From NCBI GenBank assembly GCA_903813345.2, contig CAIIXF020000048.1, positions 1-42,019 of the forward strand: a stretch of 42,019 nt of DNA. The letters run 5' to 3'. The notes under the pieces are model-generated. The model did no database searches, was not told the DNA's origin, and saw only the letters and a list, made by a program, of their open reading frames with translations. The position numbers and the translations under genes are program-made. Shown here in pieces: positions 9,883 through 21,400 of this stretch. This DNA is from Owenia fusiformis. Lineage: Eukaryota > Annelida > Polychaeta > Sabellida > Oweniidae. The stretch's first letter is position 1; every line of letters starts with the position of its first letter.

Positions 9883-11125
9883 TGTAGCGACCCTGGGTTG
9901 GCTAGTCATATTTTACTCTTACATAAATTACCAACCTGGCACCCGGTGTCGCTACTTTCCTTCTGCTCTACAGCGCGAATAGTTCCGCTGCAGGGTCAGG
10001 GAAATAGCTGCTTGAGCTATATAGCTTTTGTATTCAGTACATTTGTTTTGCCAGGGTATTTTAACATTTTATTCTGTAAGGGTTGATCTCTCGCGAGAGA
10101 CGGCGAGAAGAGAGTTGGCGCCATATTTTTCCCCACGAGGAAGTTTTGATTTAAATTGCGATGTTTTAGATTCGTTTTTCGACACTTGGTCGGGCCTGAT
10201 CAATCGTCATGGCAGCCAGGGAGATGGAGAGAGTGGCCGCAAGAGTGAGGTTGTATTTTTATATTTGAACTCCACTGCAGTGCTGAGCATACTTGTAGAA
10301 ATATTGTGAATCATTTTCAGTTTATTTTGTCTTTGACTTTTGAGAGTCATCTGAGTTTGACACTGGATTTGATTGGGTTATTTGTAACAGTTGATCTAAT
10401 GTGATTGATTTTCTTTGCTAGAATTGTGTAATTTTTGGCTGGAAGATCTGGCCTAGTTTTTTGATATGCTCAGCGCGCAGGTGAGATTTTACACAGCGCC
10501 ACCTTTTGACAATCGCTTTACCTGAAGCTCGATGTTGTTTTGGTCATGAGGGCTGAAATATAGTCGCCATCTTAGTTAAGACCTTTGTACTCTGTTATTT
10601 GTCAGGTTTGACTAAAGTCAGATTCTGCTTTTAAGAGCCATTGTAATTCGTGTAATTTGCTTTGATTTGTATTGATAAAACTGATGTAAAACCAGATCTT
10701 TATTATTTATTTACAATTAAACTTTAAAACTTTACTTGATTTGTCGTGTTGATTGTTTTTAGTCATTGATTGGTGGTTTAGATGGAATAACAGTTAAATG
10801 GCCCTATAATTACTTTCTGATATCTTCCTAACTTCATTTCTTCATTCTGTTCCAAATCATTCTTGTCCAATTAGTGTTCTCAACTTTTATCTTTATTTAA
10901 AGGTGGCAGCACCTTACACATAGTCCAGTAGTCAATCTTAACATTCAGCTCAAATCCGATACACTACGTGCTTTGACCGTTCAGCTTACCACGCTACCAC
11001 TTGTTCGCTCGTTCGGTCCTGTTTGTTTGTTTGTTTGTACGGGTTGCTTTGTTGTTGTATTGGTTAATTGATTGATTGGGCAGCCCGTACGTGGCAGTTT
11101 CGGGATTAAGACCGGAGCTGTTACA
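9883..11125. mobile_element. Solo LTR of an LTR retrotransposon (probably Ty3/gypsy-like)
   Basis: The segment begins TGTAGCGACC and ends GCTGTTACA, i.e. TG...CA ends with short inverted termini TGTA/TTACA. The flanking GAAT at 9879-9882 is repeated at 11126-11129, a 4-bp target-site duplication (an alternative reading gives 5-bp AGAAT). No second LTR or gag-pol is seen, so it is a solo LTR left by LTR-LTR recombination. Inside is a CpG-rich, promoter-like tract with TCTCGCGAGA (about 10088-10097), then an ATG in good context at 10209. The TGTAGCGACC start and 4-5 bp duplication fit gypsy-type elements; the clade is an inference. Confidence 0.72.
10080..10260 (+). promoter_or_regulatory. Promoter-like tract inside the solo LTR
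   Basis: It holds the palindrome TCTCGCGAGA, known in vertebrates as the CpG-island promoter motif bound by BANP, then GGCGCCATATTT, then ATGGCAGCCAGGGAGATG with a GT donor-like GTGAGG at about 10245. This is probably the LTR's own promoter and leader. No downstream exon is visible. Confidence 0.4.
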
Positions 11126-11260
11126 GAATTGTCAAGAAATATTAAACTCTAGAATTGTTGAACACATAATTCTAAGAAACCCTTCGGGAGCCACATCGTC
11201 AACCATTCTCTAGACAAGCGCTCTTAAGTTCTTGTCTACTGTAATGTACCTTTAAAATAG

Positions 11261-11326
11261 CACAGAGAACTATTTACAATAGATTTGTATCGTGTTTAAA
11301 TAAATAATTGTAAATAGTTCTCTGTG
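11261..11326. repeat. Perfect 20-bp hairpin
   Basis: CACAGAGAACTATTTACAAT at 11261-11280 is exactly complementary to 11307-11326, with a 26-nt loop. It lies just right of the solo LTR. It may be a small fold-back element or an RNA hairpin; nothing shows expression. Confidence 0.7.
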
Positions 11327-11642
11327 TAAAATGGTAATCTATGACTCGTATATATAAATTGCCCTTTAGTTTAAAATGATACTTTTCTCAAACCATAATG
11401 TTACGGAATAATATAAGCCTAGTCTATCAGAAGGAAAAATTAGGTCGAAAAAATGAATCGATTTTCAAAGGCGTCGGGTCATGGGTCAAATACGATGATG
11501 TAGGGACCGGATTTATGAATTTCATCAAGTAGCTGGTTTAAAAAATCCGACATCCTGTGGCTCATAAAATATAATAATAATTCTTACCAGAGTTTGGTCC
11601 AAAATTGGTATGAAATCTCAATTTCTCTTCGCTGTCTGAAAT

Positions 11643-12187
11643 TTATCCCGTACCAGGACTATAGTCCTGCAGTGAGAGCATTGTTTTGCCTGTACGATTA
11701 CAACATGGGAGAATTTTCTACGCTTCTTACTCTTAAGATACCTATTTCAATAGATTCCTTGGTATTTTAGCATTCTTTTCTTGTAGTTGAATCCACAATT
11801 GTCTGGGTTTATCGGCAGAACAAAGAAATTTTCGTTTTTAATCACAATATTTGCGTGTAATATTTAACTTATTTCAACCGTCAAATTCCTCCATTTTTGG
11901 TGCTTCCGGGCCACATCCGGGTCAGTCAAACGGGGAATCCCCATTTAAATCCAACCGCCATCTTGGAAAGTGATGGAATATCTCTCGATGAAAAAGAACA
12001 ATGTTCCCGTTCTGCCGATATACCCAGACAATTGTGGATTCAACTACACGAAAAGAATGCTAAAATACCCAGGAATCAATTGAAGTAGGTATCTTAAGTG
12101 TAAGGGGTGTAGATAATTCTCCCAAGTTGTAATCGTACAGGCAAAAGAATGCTCTCACTGCAGGACTATAGTCCTGGCACGGGATAA
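11643..12187. repeat. Inverted-repeat (MITE-like) element with ~178-bp arms
   Basis: Arms at 11643-11820 and 12010-12187 are reverse complements with modest divergence. Both outer ends carry the small palindrome GGACTATAGTCC next to ATCCCGT/ACGGGAT. The central ~190 bp are unrelated. No transposase is present. Clear target duplications were not found. Confidence 0.8.
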
Positions 12188-12599
12188 TCTGAAATCTATT
12201 TATTGATTTCCTGGTTGGAATCATGGGATATCATCGTGAAAGTTCGTTCAGTGCGCTACAACTATTCCCCGGTACGATGTTATATCAGTGTTGTAATATA
12301 TTTTATTTTAATGCTCGTAACAAAATAATTGTATCCAGCATGTATGATACAACATGATGAGAGACAAAATGAAGGTTGAAAGGCATGACTTCAATATTAA
12401 CAAAATCGTTCCATCACCCTTTGAGTAGATTTTCAACTAAATGAATATCCCGTGTAATTTTTGCATAAAAGACACATTAATATTAGAGTTTTCTATGTTG
12501 TCACAAACATATTGTAAACCCGGTTTGCAATTAAAAAAGCTTGTGCCCACACGGAACATATTATGTAAAATAAACGATATTGGGCTAATGGTATCATAT

Positions 12600-13620
12600 G
12601 CAGTGGCGTATCCAGGGAGGGGGGGGGAACTGTTGGCCAAAAAGGCCTTAAGCCTCAAATTCTTATTCATCTGATGTAAAGTTTAAAGGTGCAAACAACA
12701 AATTAAAGTTAATGCTTAAACTAGAGAATGTTTGATATGACCCCTTTTCTCCTGAATTACAAGTTGAAGCCTGGGACTCAGTTTTGAAATGATTCATTCA
12801 CTTTGCTGTTCGTTTGATTTTGTCCAAGCCATCTTGATAAAAAATTCAGCTTGAACAAACTACTTATGTTTGTCTTGGAAGATCAAATATATGAACATAT
12901 TCAACATATTTTTACCCAAATTGATGGGTATCAAGCATATTTTGATGGCTATTGTTGGATATATTACTGATTGAATATTCTCCAGAAAGAGGCCAGGGCA
13001 GTCTGTTTTGACTGGTAAATGATCCTACCTCCCCTTTCTTGTTCTAATATGAATAATATTCATTTAATATATCAATATATCAATATCATAAAGGAGTTTC
13101 CCAGAACACAAATGATATATTATGTGTGCTTAGAGGTGGTCTTTAATGAAGCCTTGTAAATAACTAGTCAGTTTCCCCTCTACTGAAAAGTGGAAACAAT
13201 GATTTTGTCAGTTTAATAGCTGTACGGGTTATGCAATCACTTACCTCTGACATGTTCTTCCTTTCCTACTCTTAAATAAAAATAATGATTTGGGGTATTC
13301 TTAAGTTGACAATAACACAATAGTTTTCCAGTAAACCATATATGTTAATACCTCATGTCAACTAAATAGGATTTTATAAAATGTGTATAGCAATCAACAT
13401 GTTAAATTAAATTCGTGCTCTAAAGCTTTGAAATAAAGAATACTTGAAAAAGTAGCTGCGAAAGTGTATATTTAAGAAAAGGGGGTCATATCAAACATTG
13501 ACTATTTAAATGCATTAACTTTGTGGTTTGGACGTATAAACTTTACATCAGAGAGATAAGTGACTGAACTATCCTCAGTAATATTTTGGTGCATTTTAGA
13601 GGAAAAATAAAGGTTTTGTG
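12600..13620. repeat. Inverted-repeat element with ~80-bp arms
   Basis: An arm at 12671-12750 (CTGATGTAAAGTTT ... GACCCCTTTTCT) matches the reverse complement of 13475-13552. The left side begins with CAGTGGCGTATCCAGG, a type of end seen in many invertebrate DNA repeats. The interior has no gene. Exact ends are uncertain. Confidence 0.65.
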
Positions 13621-15301
13621 TTCAATTAACAAATGTTCCAATTTTTTTTGGACCACCCTGTATTTTTCAAATTGTATTGTTACCATTCAAGAGATGACCA
13701 TTAAATTGACGATGTGTTAAATTTTTAGATTTTTTTATGACTGGGTTAAGAGAAACGAGTGTTAAAAAAGTTCTCCATATATCGATACCACTCCCTTCAT
13801 AGTAAATTAATGTTTCTTTTGGGGAAATCCTGACCGGGGGTTCGTCCATATGCTGTTTTGATCTTATCTCAATTTACATACTAGTTTAACCTCGGATTTA
13901 TATGTATTAGTTCAGAGAATTAGTTTTCGCAAGATTTTTTATGATAATCTCGAACGTCTCTAAAAACCACTGGAACCAAGAGAACTGCGCAAGTTTTTAC
14001 ATCGTAATTTAAGTAAGCAAAACAGTCGCGTGACTTTTTGGTACATTTGTTTGATTCATGTATTTCTGTAAATGAAGTGGCATGAATGTTGTATGTCTTC
14101 TACTAAACACTATTTTAGATATATCAAATTATCAGCGTTTCTATGGTAACTAGGTTGAACACAATCTACATTAACATGAAAGTCCCCCAGGGGACAAGAT
14201 GGCGAACCAAGTCATTTAAAATACTAGAAGCAAGTCAGTAGCTATTCCAACATATTATTTGGACTGTTATAGCGTTTGAAAATATATAAACTGTCCCTTC
14301 AGAGATTTTTTTCAAAATTTTGCAAATAGGTATGTGGATTTTGCTACTTAAAAACTAAGGGTTGTGGGATAAATTTGCACCATTTCACTGGCGTTAAACG
14401 TTACTTGGGCATGCCACACGTATATCTATGGAGGTTTGCTGAATTTTATTTATTTAAATAATCTTTAATTTGATATATTTCCCAGCACGAATGATGTGAG
14501 TGGGCTTTTATTGGTGGTAATTGGTAAGACACGTTTATTAACAAAGATTTGTTGAAAGAATTCAGACAATTTATCAACTCATTTTACATCTAGGGAACAA
14601 AAGCATCATGATTTCGTAGCACCAACCTCACAGCAGACCATAACGCTTTTGTTATTAGAAATAAAACAATTTGAAAAATCGACGAAAATCTTTTGACAAA
14701 CCCTTCTAACATTTCTAATATTATATTTTACCAATCTTCTATATAAAAAAAGCACACTAACACCATTTGTGGTTGAAAAATATATCAAACAAATGATCTA
14801 AAAATTTTACCAAATTACCATAGATATATTATATATGCATCTTGATCTTATCGTTACGGAGCAGTATGTCGAAGTTACGTTTAACGCCACATTTAACGTG
14901 CATTTGCGAATAGATCACTAAAAAAGGTAATGCAATATTTTATTTTGCGAGTTGATACATAAACTCCAGTAAAAACTTCATAAATGTTTTTGTCAGTATG
15001 CTCTTTAATTCAGCACTCTATTCCAATAGGTTATCCTTGATGTACTTCAAAAAAATACACAACTGATAACAATGGCGGATCCGGCATGGGCCCCAACAAT
15101 GTATGGCCTCAGAAAATGGACTTTTTGGGGCATAAGTTTGCCTTCTCGAAGAGTGGACTTAACTTTTCAATATTTTTGGTTTTAGGGCCCTAAATTTTTT
15201 TCAGATTTTTTTCCAGACTCAAAAGTTGCGCCTCCTACTGTTAATTTCTGGATCTGTCACTGTGATAAGGTCGTCAGTATTATATATAGTTAAATCTAGT
15301 C
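13621..15301. other. Gene-free stretch downstream of the P450 gene
   Basis: No coding region is supported. At about 15073-15262 a degenerate inverted pair (TGGCGGATCCGG ... CTGGATCTGTCA) suggests an old non-autonomous DNA transposon. The remainder is AT-rich single-copy-looking sequence. Confidence 0.45.
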
Positions 15302-15472
15302 TTAGCTCCGGTCAGACGAATCACTCAGTGACCTTGGAATAATGTTTATTTCACCCTCTTCCTTCCTATCTAGGAATCTCAGCTGTATTGGTTTTTCGGG
15401 TGACAGAACGATAGCCATTTTATCATCGATTGGGATATCATTAAAAGGCTTTATTCGGAATCTTTGCAGAAC
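15302..15472 (-). CDS. P450 exon 9: C-terminus
   Basis: It reads VLQRFRIKPFNDIP, then MAIVLSPEKPIQLRFLDR, then a hydrophilic tail to TAA at 15304-15302. The acceptor is tgatttag at 15473. The beta-strand LSPEKPIQLRF is the normal P450 C-terminal element. Confidence 0.88.
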   Translation of the reverse strand, partial: VLQRFRIKPFNDIPIDDKMAIVLSPEKPIQLRFLDRKEEGEINIIPRSLSDSSDRS

Positions 15473-18400
15473 CTAAATCAAACAAAACAGTGTAGCTGTA
15501 TTTAGGGGGAACTATTAAATGCACTGTTCAAATATAGAAGTGCGATGAGAACTAAAAACATGACATAACAACGGGAAACGACGAAACGGATACCAACGCA
15601 ATTTTTGCTTCAGATATCAAAGCCCATTTCCAAATAAGATCCAATTCTCAAAAAAAGAAACATATCCCTATGTTTATTACTTGTTTTCCTATTCACAAAC
15701 TGAATTTGACGACTTATGACTCAGAACGAGAAAATATGATAATTTAAGAACAATTTCCAAAAAACACCTTACCCTTGTTATAATGAGGTACATCTCGAGT
15801 TCAACAACTCGTCGTCCTGTATTAAGATAAAATCAATAACGCAGATGCGAGTAGGTAGTTACTAGTTTGACCACCAGGTGGCTCGCTCGGGTCAGATAGC
15901 ATGGCGGGTGTAGGAGAAAGTTCCCTTTAACTTAAATTACATCTATTTTAGTGGTTCAATTTTCATATAACCCTTGTGTATCCAATAGTTATGCAAATTA
16001 AAATATGTCCAGTAAAAGAAAATGGTATTTGTCAAATACAAGAAAAGATATTTCACTTTTTGTTATTTTGTAACATGGGGTCTATGGGGAATCAACCCGA
16101 ACTAGAAATCACATTTTCAAAAAAATTAAATTTTCAAAGTTGATAAACAATTTTCGAAACCATATTTCTAGATGTACTTTAACATGTAGAATTCAAATAT
16201 CACTTTGACTGAATTTTGAATATCTAAGGACGTAAATCAAGATTATTTCTACTCGCATCTAGTCTATTGTCTTCTTGAAAAACATTTTTGATGATTTATT
16301 ACCACTTTCTGCACCTTTCAGTTACTTCTATCGTTTGAGATATCTCAATATTTATTTTAGATTTTATAAAAAGGACTATAGGCAAACATTAGCACATTAG
16401 TTTTCGAAAAATAATTTGTCTCGTATTCTGTTTCTATTACTGCTTGTGTTTGCGTAAAATGTGATACATGGTATACGTTAGTTGTACACCTACCTACACA
16501 CATGCGCACTTCATACCCAAACGGAATTGAAGCAAATGGGCTATATGGAGCTTTGTTACTGCCAGCTCGCAACCAACGCTCGGGTTTGAACTCCAATGCA
16601 TCCTCAAAGATAGCCTCGTTACGCCCCATAGAATATAAGCAAACGTTGACAAGTTTCTACAAAAGAAAAGCGAGGAATATGCAAATATTTCTTATACTCC
16701 TAATTATCATCTAGGGTAAAATATTACTCGATATTGCTTTTTATCCCACGATTAATGTGTTATCTGCACAATAACAGCTATTGATATTTCTGATATTTTT
16801 GAAATCCGTGTGATATTTTCCAGAAAATCGTTTATCAAACTCATATGCGTGTGATATCGTTTATCTCACGCATATCCGTGTGATATCACATTTGCATTTC
16901 GCGCCACAATATTGTTGGAAATGAGGTCAGATAATTTATTCTCTTTTGAGAAAATAGGTCCGTTAATTTATTCTCTTTAAGTTTCATTGGTGTATTGAAT
17001 TACGATTGTGTATATAATTCGATTAGAAGGCTGCTTAATAACGATTAAAATGGTATTTATGACGAACTATATCATGTACAGAAAGTAGTGCATATTACTG
17101 CGCAGTGAGTAAAGTACAAATCAAAATGGCCGGTGCAAATTCGTCTGACGAAGAATTGGCGAATTGTAATCATGGGATAAACCCAATATCACATAATTTC
17201 TCGTGATATCATTTTATCGCCTCGTAGATATCAAATATCAACACTCTTTCGCTTCGCTCACTCGTGTTGATATTTGATATCAACTCGGCGATAAAAATGG
17301 TATCACTTAAAATGATGTGATATTCTGTATATATTATTGTTATGATATTGGAGTGTATATACGACTTACTCCTTTTGGTATATTGTAGCCTCTAATTGTG
17401 ATGTCGTCCGGGGTAAATCTACTAACCATTGCAGCCACCGGATACAACCTACACATATGGAATCATACGTTTTAACAAGGTACATCTACCAATGGGTGAA
17501 ACGAAGGGATAACTGATAATAGTGGGGGGAATTTAGTGGAAAATATTTCAAATGATGATACAAGCATTGGCTTAATCTGTTATTTAAACTATTTGGAAAA
17601 ATTCTGTCCCTGTGATCGATCAAACTGAACACAATTTCAGGAAAAAATTCAAGATGACTGCCGTATATGTGTAATTCGATACAAATGACACTCTAGATTC
17701 ATATATAGAGATAAATATGGTTTAAAATTATATTGATTCAGTAGTAAAGCATGTACATTGTATCTAGAAATACTGTGACATTCATTAATGAGCTGAATTA
17801 GGGCAAAATGACTTTATATAGGGATTCTACAAGGTCTATTTTGGGAGCACTGTTATTTTGCAACAACTTTAGTCATTAAACTTGTTTTCTTGAATAATGT
17901 TGATATTTCACACATAATTCAACCTAATATTTCAAGTTCACATGAAAACACTGTCTTACAAGTACCAAGGAGACTTTGAAGGAGTCCCGCAAGGTTCTAC
18001 TACACTCCATTATTATCACAATCTCTTGGAATCCGGTGGAAAATATTCAAAATTGCGATACATGCAAATTTATGGGCTAGTCAGTTATTTATGCAAATAG
18101 GAAAAATTCCATCTCCCAAATCAGCCAAACCTAATACTATTTCAGTAAAAAATTTAAGGTTGTCGAAATATGTACATAATTCGGTAAAAACGACACCTTA
18201 GATTCATACATAGAGATAATATGGTTAAAAAATAGGTTCACTCAGTACTAAGACATGCATATATATTTAGAAATGCTATGATCTTCTTTGATTTGAATTT
18301 TGGCAAAAAGAGATTTATAGGAGTTCTTCAAGGTTCTATTTTGGCATAATTCAAGAATATATTTCAAGTTTGAATGAGAATATTGTCAACCAAGTATCAA

Positions 18401-21400
18401 TGCAAACATTGAAGTAGTCTTCCAAGGTTCCACCTTAGTCCATTGTTATCACAATCTCTTAATAGTATGATGTAATAAGGGCAGGTAGACAAGTACTTTT
18501 ATACAGAATTACATGAAATTGCACAATACTGTACATTTATGTACAGATTTTTTACAAAAGCAAACTAAACATGTCTAGAGACTTGCTGGGTTTAGAGACC
18601 CATGTCGAGTTGTCTACAGTGAGGTCAACAGTAAAGGCCATGTGATGTTGCAGCTATAACACAGCTAATAGCAGAAACAAAGCAACACAAAACCAACTTG
18701 CCAATTGTATGGCTTGATATAACTAAGGCAGCAGTGTACCACACAAATGAACACAACAGCTTTGAAGCATTATAATGTTCCTCAACATGTGATTGACCTT
18801 GAGATAGAGCACATTGAAGGTATTCAGTTGAGATTCTTGACTGAAACAATCACCACTGGTTGGCAGCCTTTAGGGAAGGGAATCATGGCAGGCTGCATAT
18901 TACTATTCATGGCAGCTATGAACATCCTTCTGAAAGGAGCCACAAGGAGTTCAATGAATTTAAAATGAGAAATGGTAACCCAAATCAAACATACTAGTAT
19001 CACATTTTCATGGATTGATGGGGTCACTCTAGCAAATGACACTGAAATAGCCATTCTTTGTATCTTCACTGAACTAAGAAACCTAGGAACCTGGGAATCA
19101 TATCAAATTTTGCAGTCTCTTGGAAGCTCTCTGTCATTTCCTTATAGAACACTAAATGACACAAAATTTACCAAACCAACTAGGCAAGGCAGGACGGCCT
19201 AATAGAACATCCAACATATTGACCCAATTGTCACAAGTACTTCAAACTGCCTAAAGAGTCCTAAAGCATTAATTGTAATGACTATTACAATGAGACTCCT
19301 TTATTGCCCAAATGACTTGATTGTCATCACATCAGAACAATATGATAGTCCCTTTCCTGGCTGTTAAATTCTGCTGGAGTGACAGCAACAGAGTGGAACA
19401 AGGCTCTCTTAGAAAAAGGCCAAACAGAAAAATGGTGACTATGGCTGCATTGTGCAGAGCTAGTTGAATAACTGAGTGAGGTTTGATCAACCTGTTTTCC
19501 AACATCTCTGAGTTTGTATGCAGCTTTAGGGGTAGAAGCAGAAAAAATGGAAATTGAACTGACAAAAAAGACTAAAGCTGCTAATCACAACAAAACCTGA
19601 AGGACAATAGTGCCACAAGCAATTATACTCCATTGTTTAAACTCACGTCAAAATTCTGCAATTATTTTCTTGATGGTGTCAAAGTAATGGTGTTGTAGTT
19701 GTAAAACATGGTAAATACATTGATAAATCTGCAAAACTCACTCAGTACTCAATGTTCAGTTGTTTTGGCAACTTCAGTTGCTTTGGCAATTTACACAAAT
19801 TGATTTTGTTGTAAATTAGTGCATTTGTAAGTGTAAAGAATAAGAAGGGTGTCAAAAGTGAACCTTAAACGGCTCCTATGTAATAATGACTTTTAAAAAC
19901 TGATTTTGTTGTAAATTAGTGAATGTATATTCCTAATTATAGAACAGTAGTACCAATGATGTTAAATTCATTAAATTAAATAGAGTATCCATTGTACCAA
20001 TTTGTGAGTATACAAAATAAGAAGGGTATCAGGAATGAACCTTGCTTAACTCCTAATTATTTATTTTGACTTGAGTTCATAACAGTATTATGTGTTACGT
20101 GTGTATGTTGTATACTACAGCTCTAAACATAGAGATAAACATGTCTAATCATACTCTGATGAAATCATAGCAACCTCTCTATTTTATGATTACATTACAT
20201 TACATAGTACTACATAACATTACATAGTACTACATAAACATATAATCATACACATATATAAAATATGTTGTGTCCTATATAGTTATAATAATCATATCAT
20301 AATATCCCGTTACCTTTGAAGATGGTCTGGATGTACTTTTTTCTGTTGATACATGTTTCTAACTTAATCCTACAGAATGATAAAATTGACCACAACTTGC
20401 TTTTTCCAATTTTATGGGGTAGGGCACTTTCAACGCTTTTTAAAAAATACCTTTAATTTTTCAATAATTGAAATCTTCATATTGTAGTATCAGGTAAAGT
20501 TATTAGATGTTTTTTAAATAATAATTAATGTTATTTGTCATTGCATTCTTTATTTGAACCTAGAAAATGAACATTATTTCCCATTTTATGCCAAAATCGT
20601 CACACTTTGGGGCCATGGGAGAGGGCTAAAATTCAGTTTAAAAATTTGAAAAAAATTCACATGACTATTTTCACCTTAAAGAACAACATTTCACCATGAG
20701 AGCATGAATTTTCCCCAAAATTTTTTTGCCCACCCTACATGTTATTTAAGTTATACTTTGTCGGCCATCTTGGATTTTGGGGGGAAGAAGTGAAATATTC
20801 CGTCGATCACAGGGACAGATTTTTTGAAAAAGGTTTTAAGAAGCAGAAAAGCCAAAGTTTATACTTGTATCACCATCTGAAATATTCTGCCTAATATAGG
20901 GGTAAATTCCCCCCACTATAACAAAAGAACTGAATTCTTAGGACGATTTGGGGAAAGAAAGCTCTACATTCAGAATCTAATAAAAACTTCCAAACATGCT
21001 TGTTTTTATACACATTTAACATAAAAGTCAAATTAAAAATGATAAATTAAATGCAAACAAAAAAACATGAGGAAAAAACAAACGATTCAACAAAAACACA
21101 CCTCAATGTCTCTTTCACTACAGCTCTCATATACGGAATATGTTGCATGTAATTGGAGACATCATTGCCAGGGTTCAAATTTTTCACTTCACTGTAAACT
21201 TTCTCCTGGACATGAGGATTTCGAGCCAACATGTACAGAATCCATTGAGCACTAGTTGAAGTCTACAAAAATTTTGTGATTAATGAGATTTTAATTGCAT
21301 TATTGTAATAATGTTATCGTATTGAGCAATTTTTCCCATTGCATGTATCTAATAAACCACAAGGAACATATCCAAAACCCCGTTTAACCTTTGATTCAGA

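Larger units (their letters stand above)
17519..20919. mobile_element. 3.4-kb element with ~100-bp terminal inverted repeats
   Basis: The left end ATAGTGGGGGGAATTTA (17519-17620, through TGTCCCTGTGATCG) is matched in reverse complement by 20804-20919 (CGATCACAGGGACA ... TAAATTCCCCCCACTAT). Spacing between the matching blocks is conserved. It fills most of the 3.65-kb P450 intron 5. No transposase frame was recognised, and no clear target duplication was found. The inside holds a diverged tandem duplication and a dead reverse-transcriptase relic. Confidence 0.7.

Noticed and set aside
18625-19565. Minus-strand open frames opposite the RT relic
   Set aside because: They are shadows of the decayed plus-strand reverse-transcriptase text; no independent motif.
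17519-20919. A Maverick/Polinton remnant, since the ends can be read AG...CT
   Set aside because: No 6-bp target duplication and no polymerase B, integrase or capsid genes; far too short.
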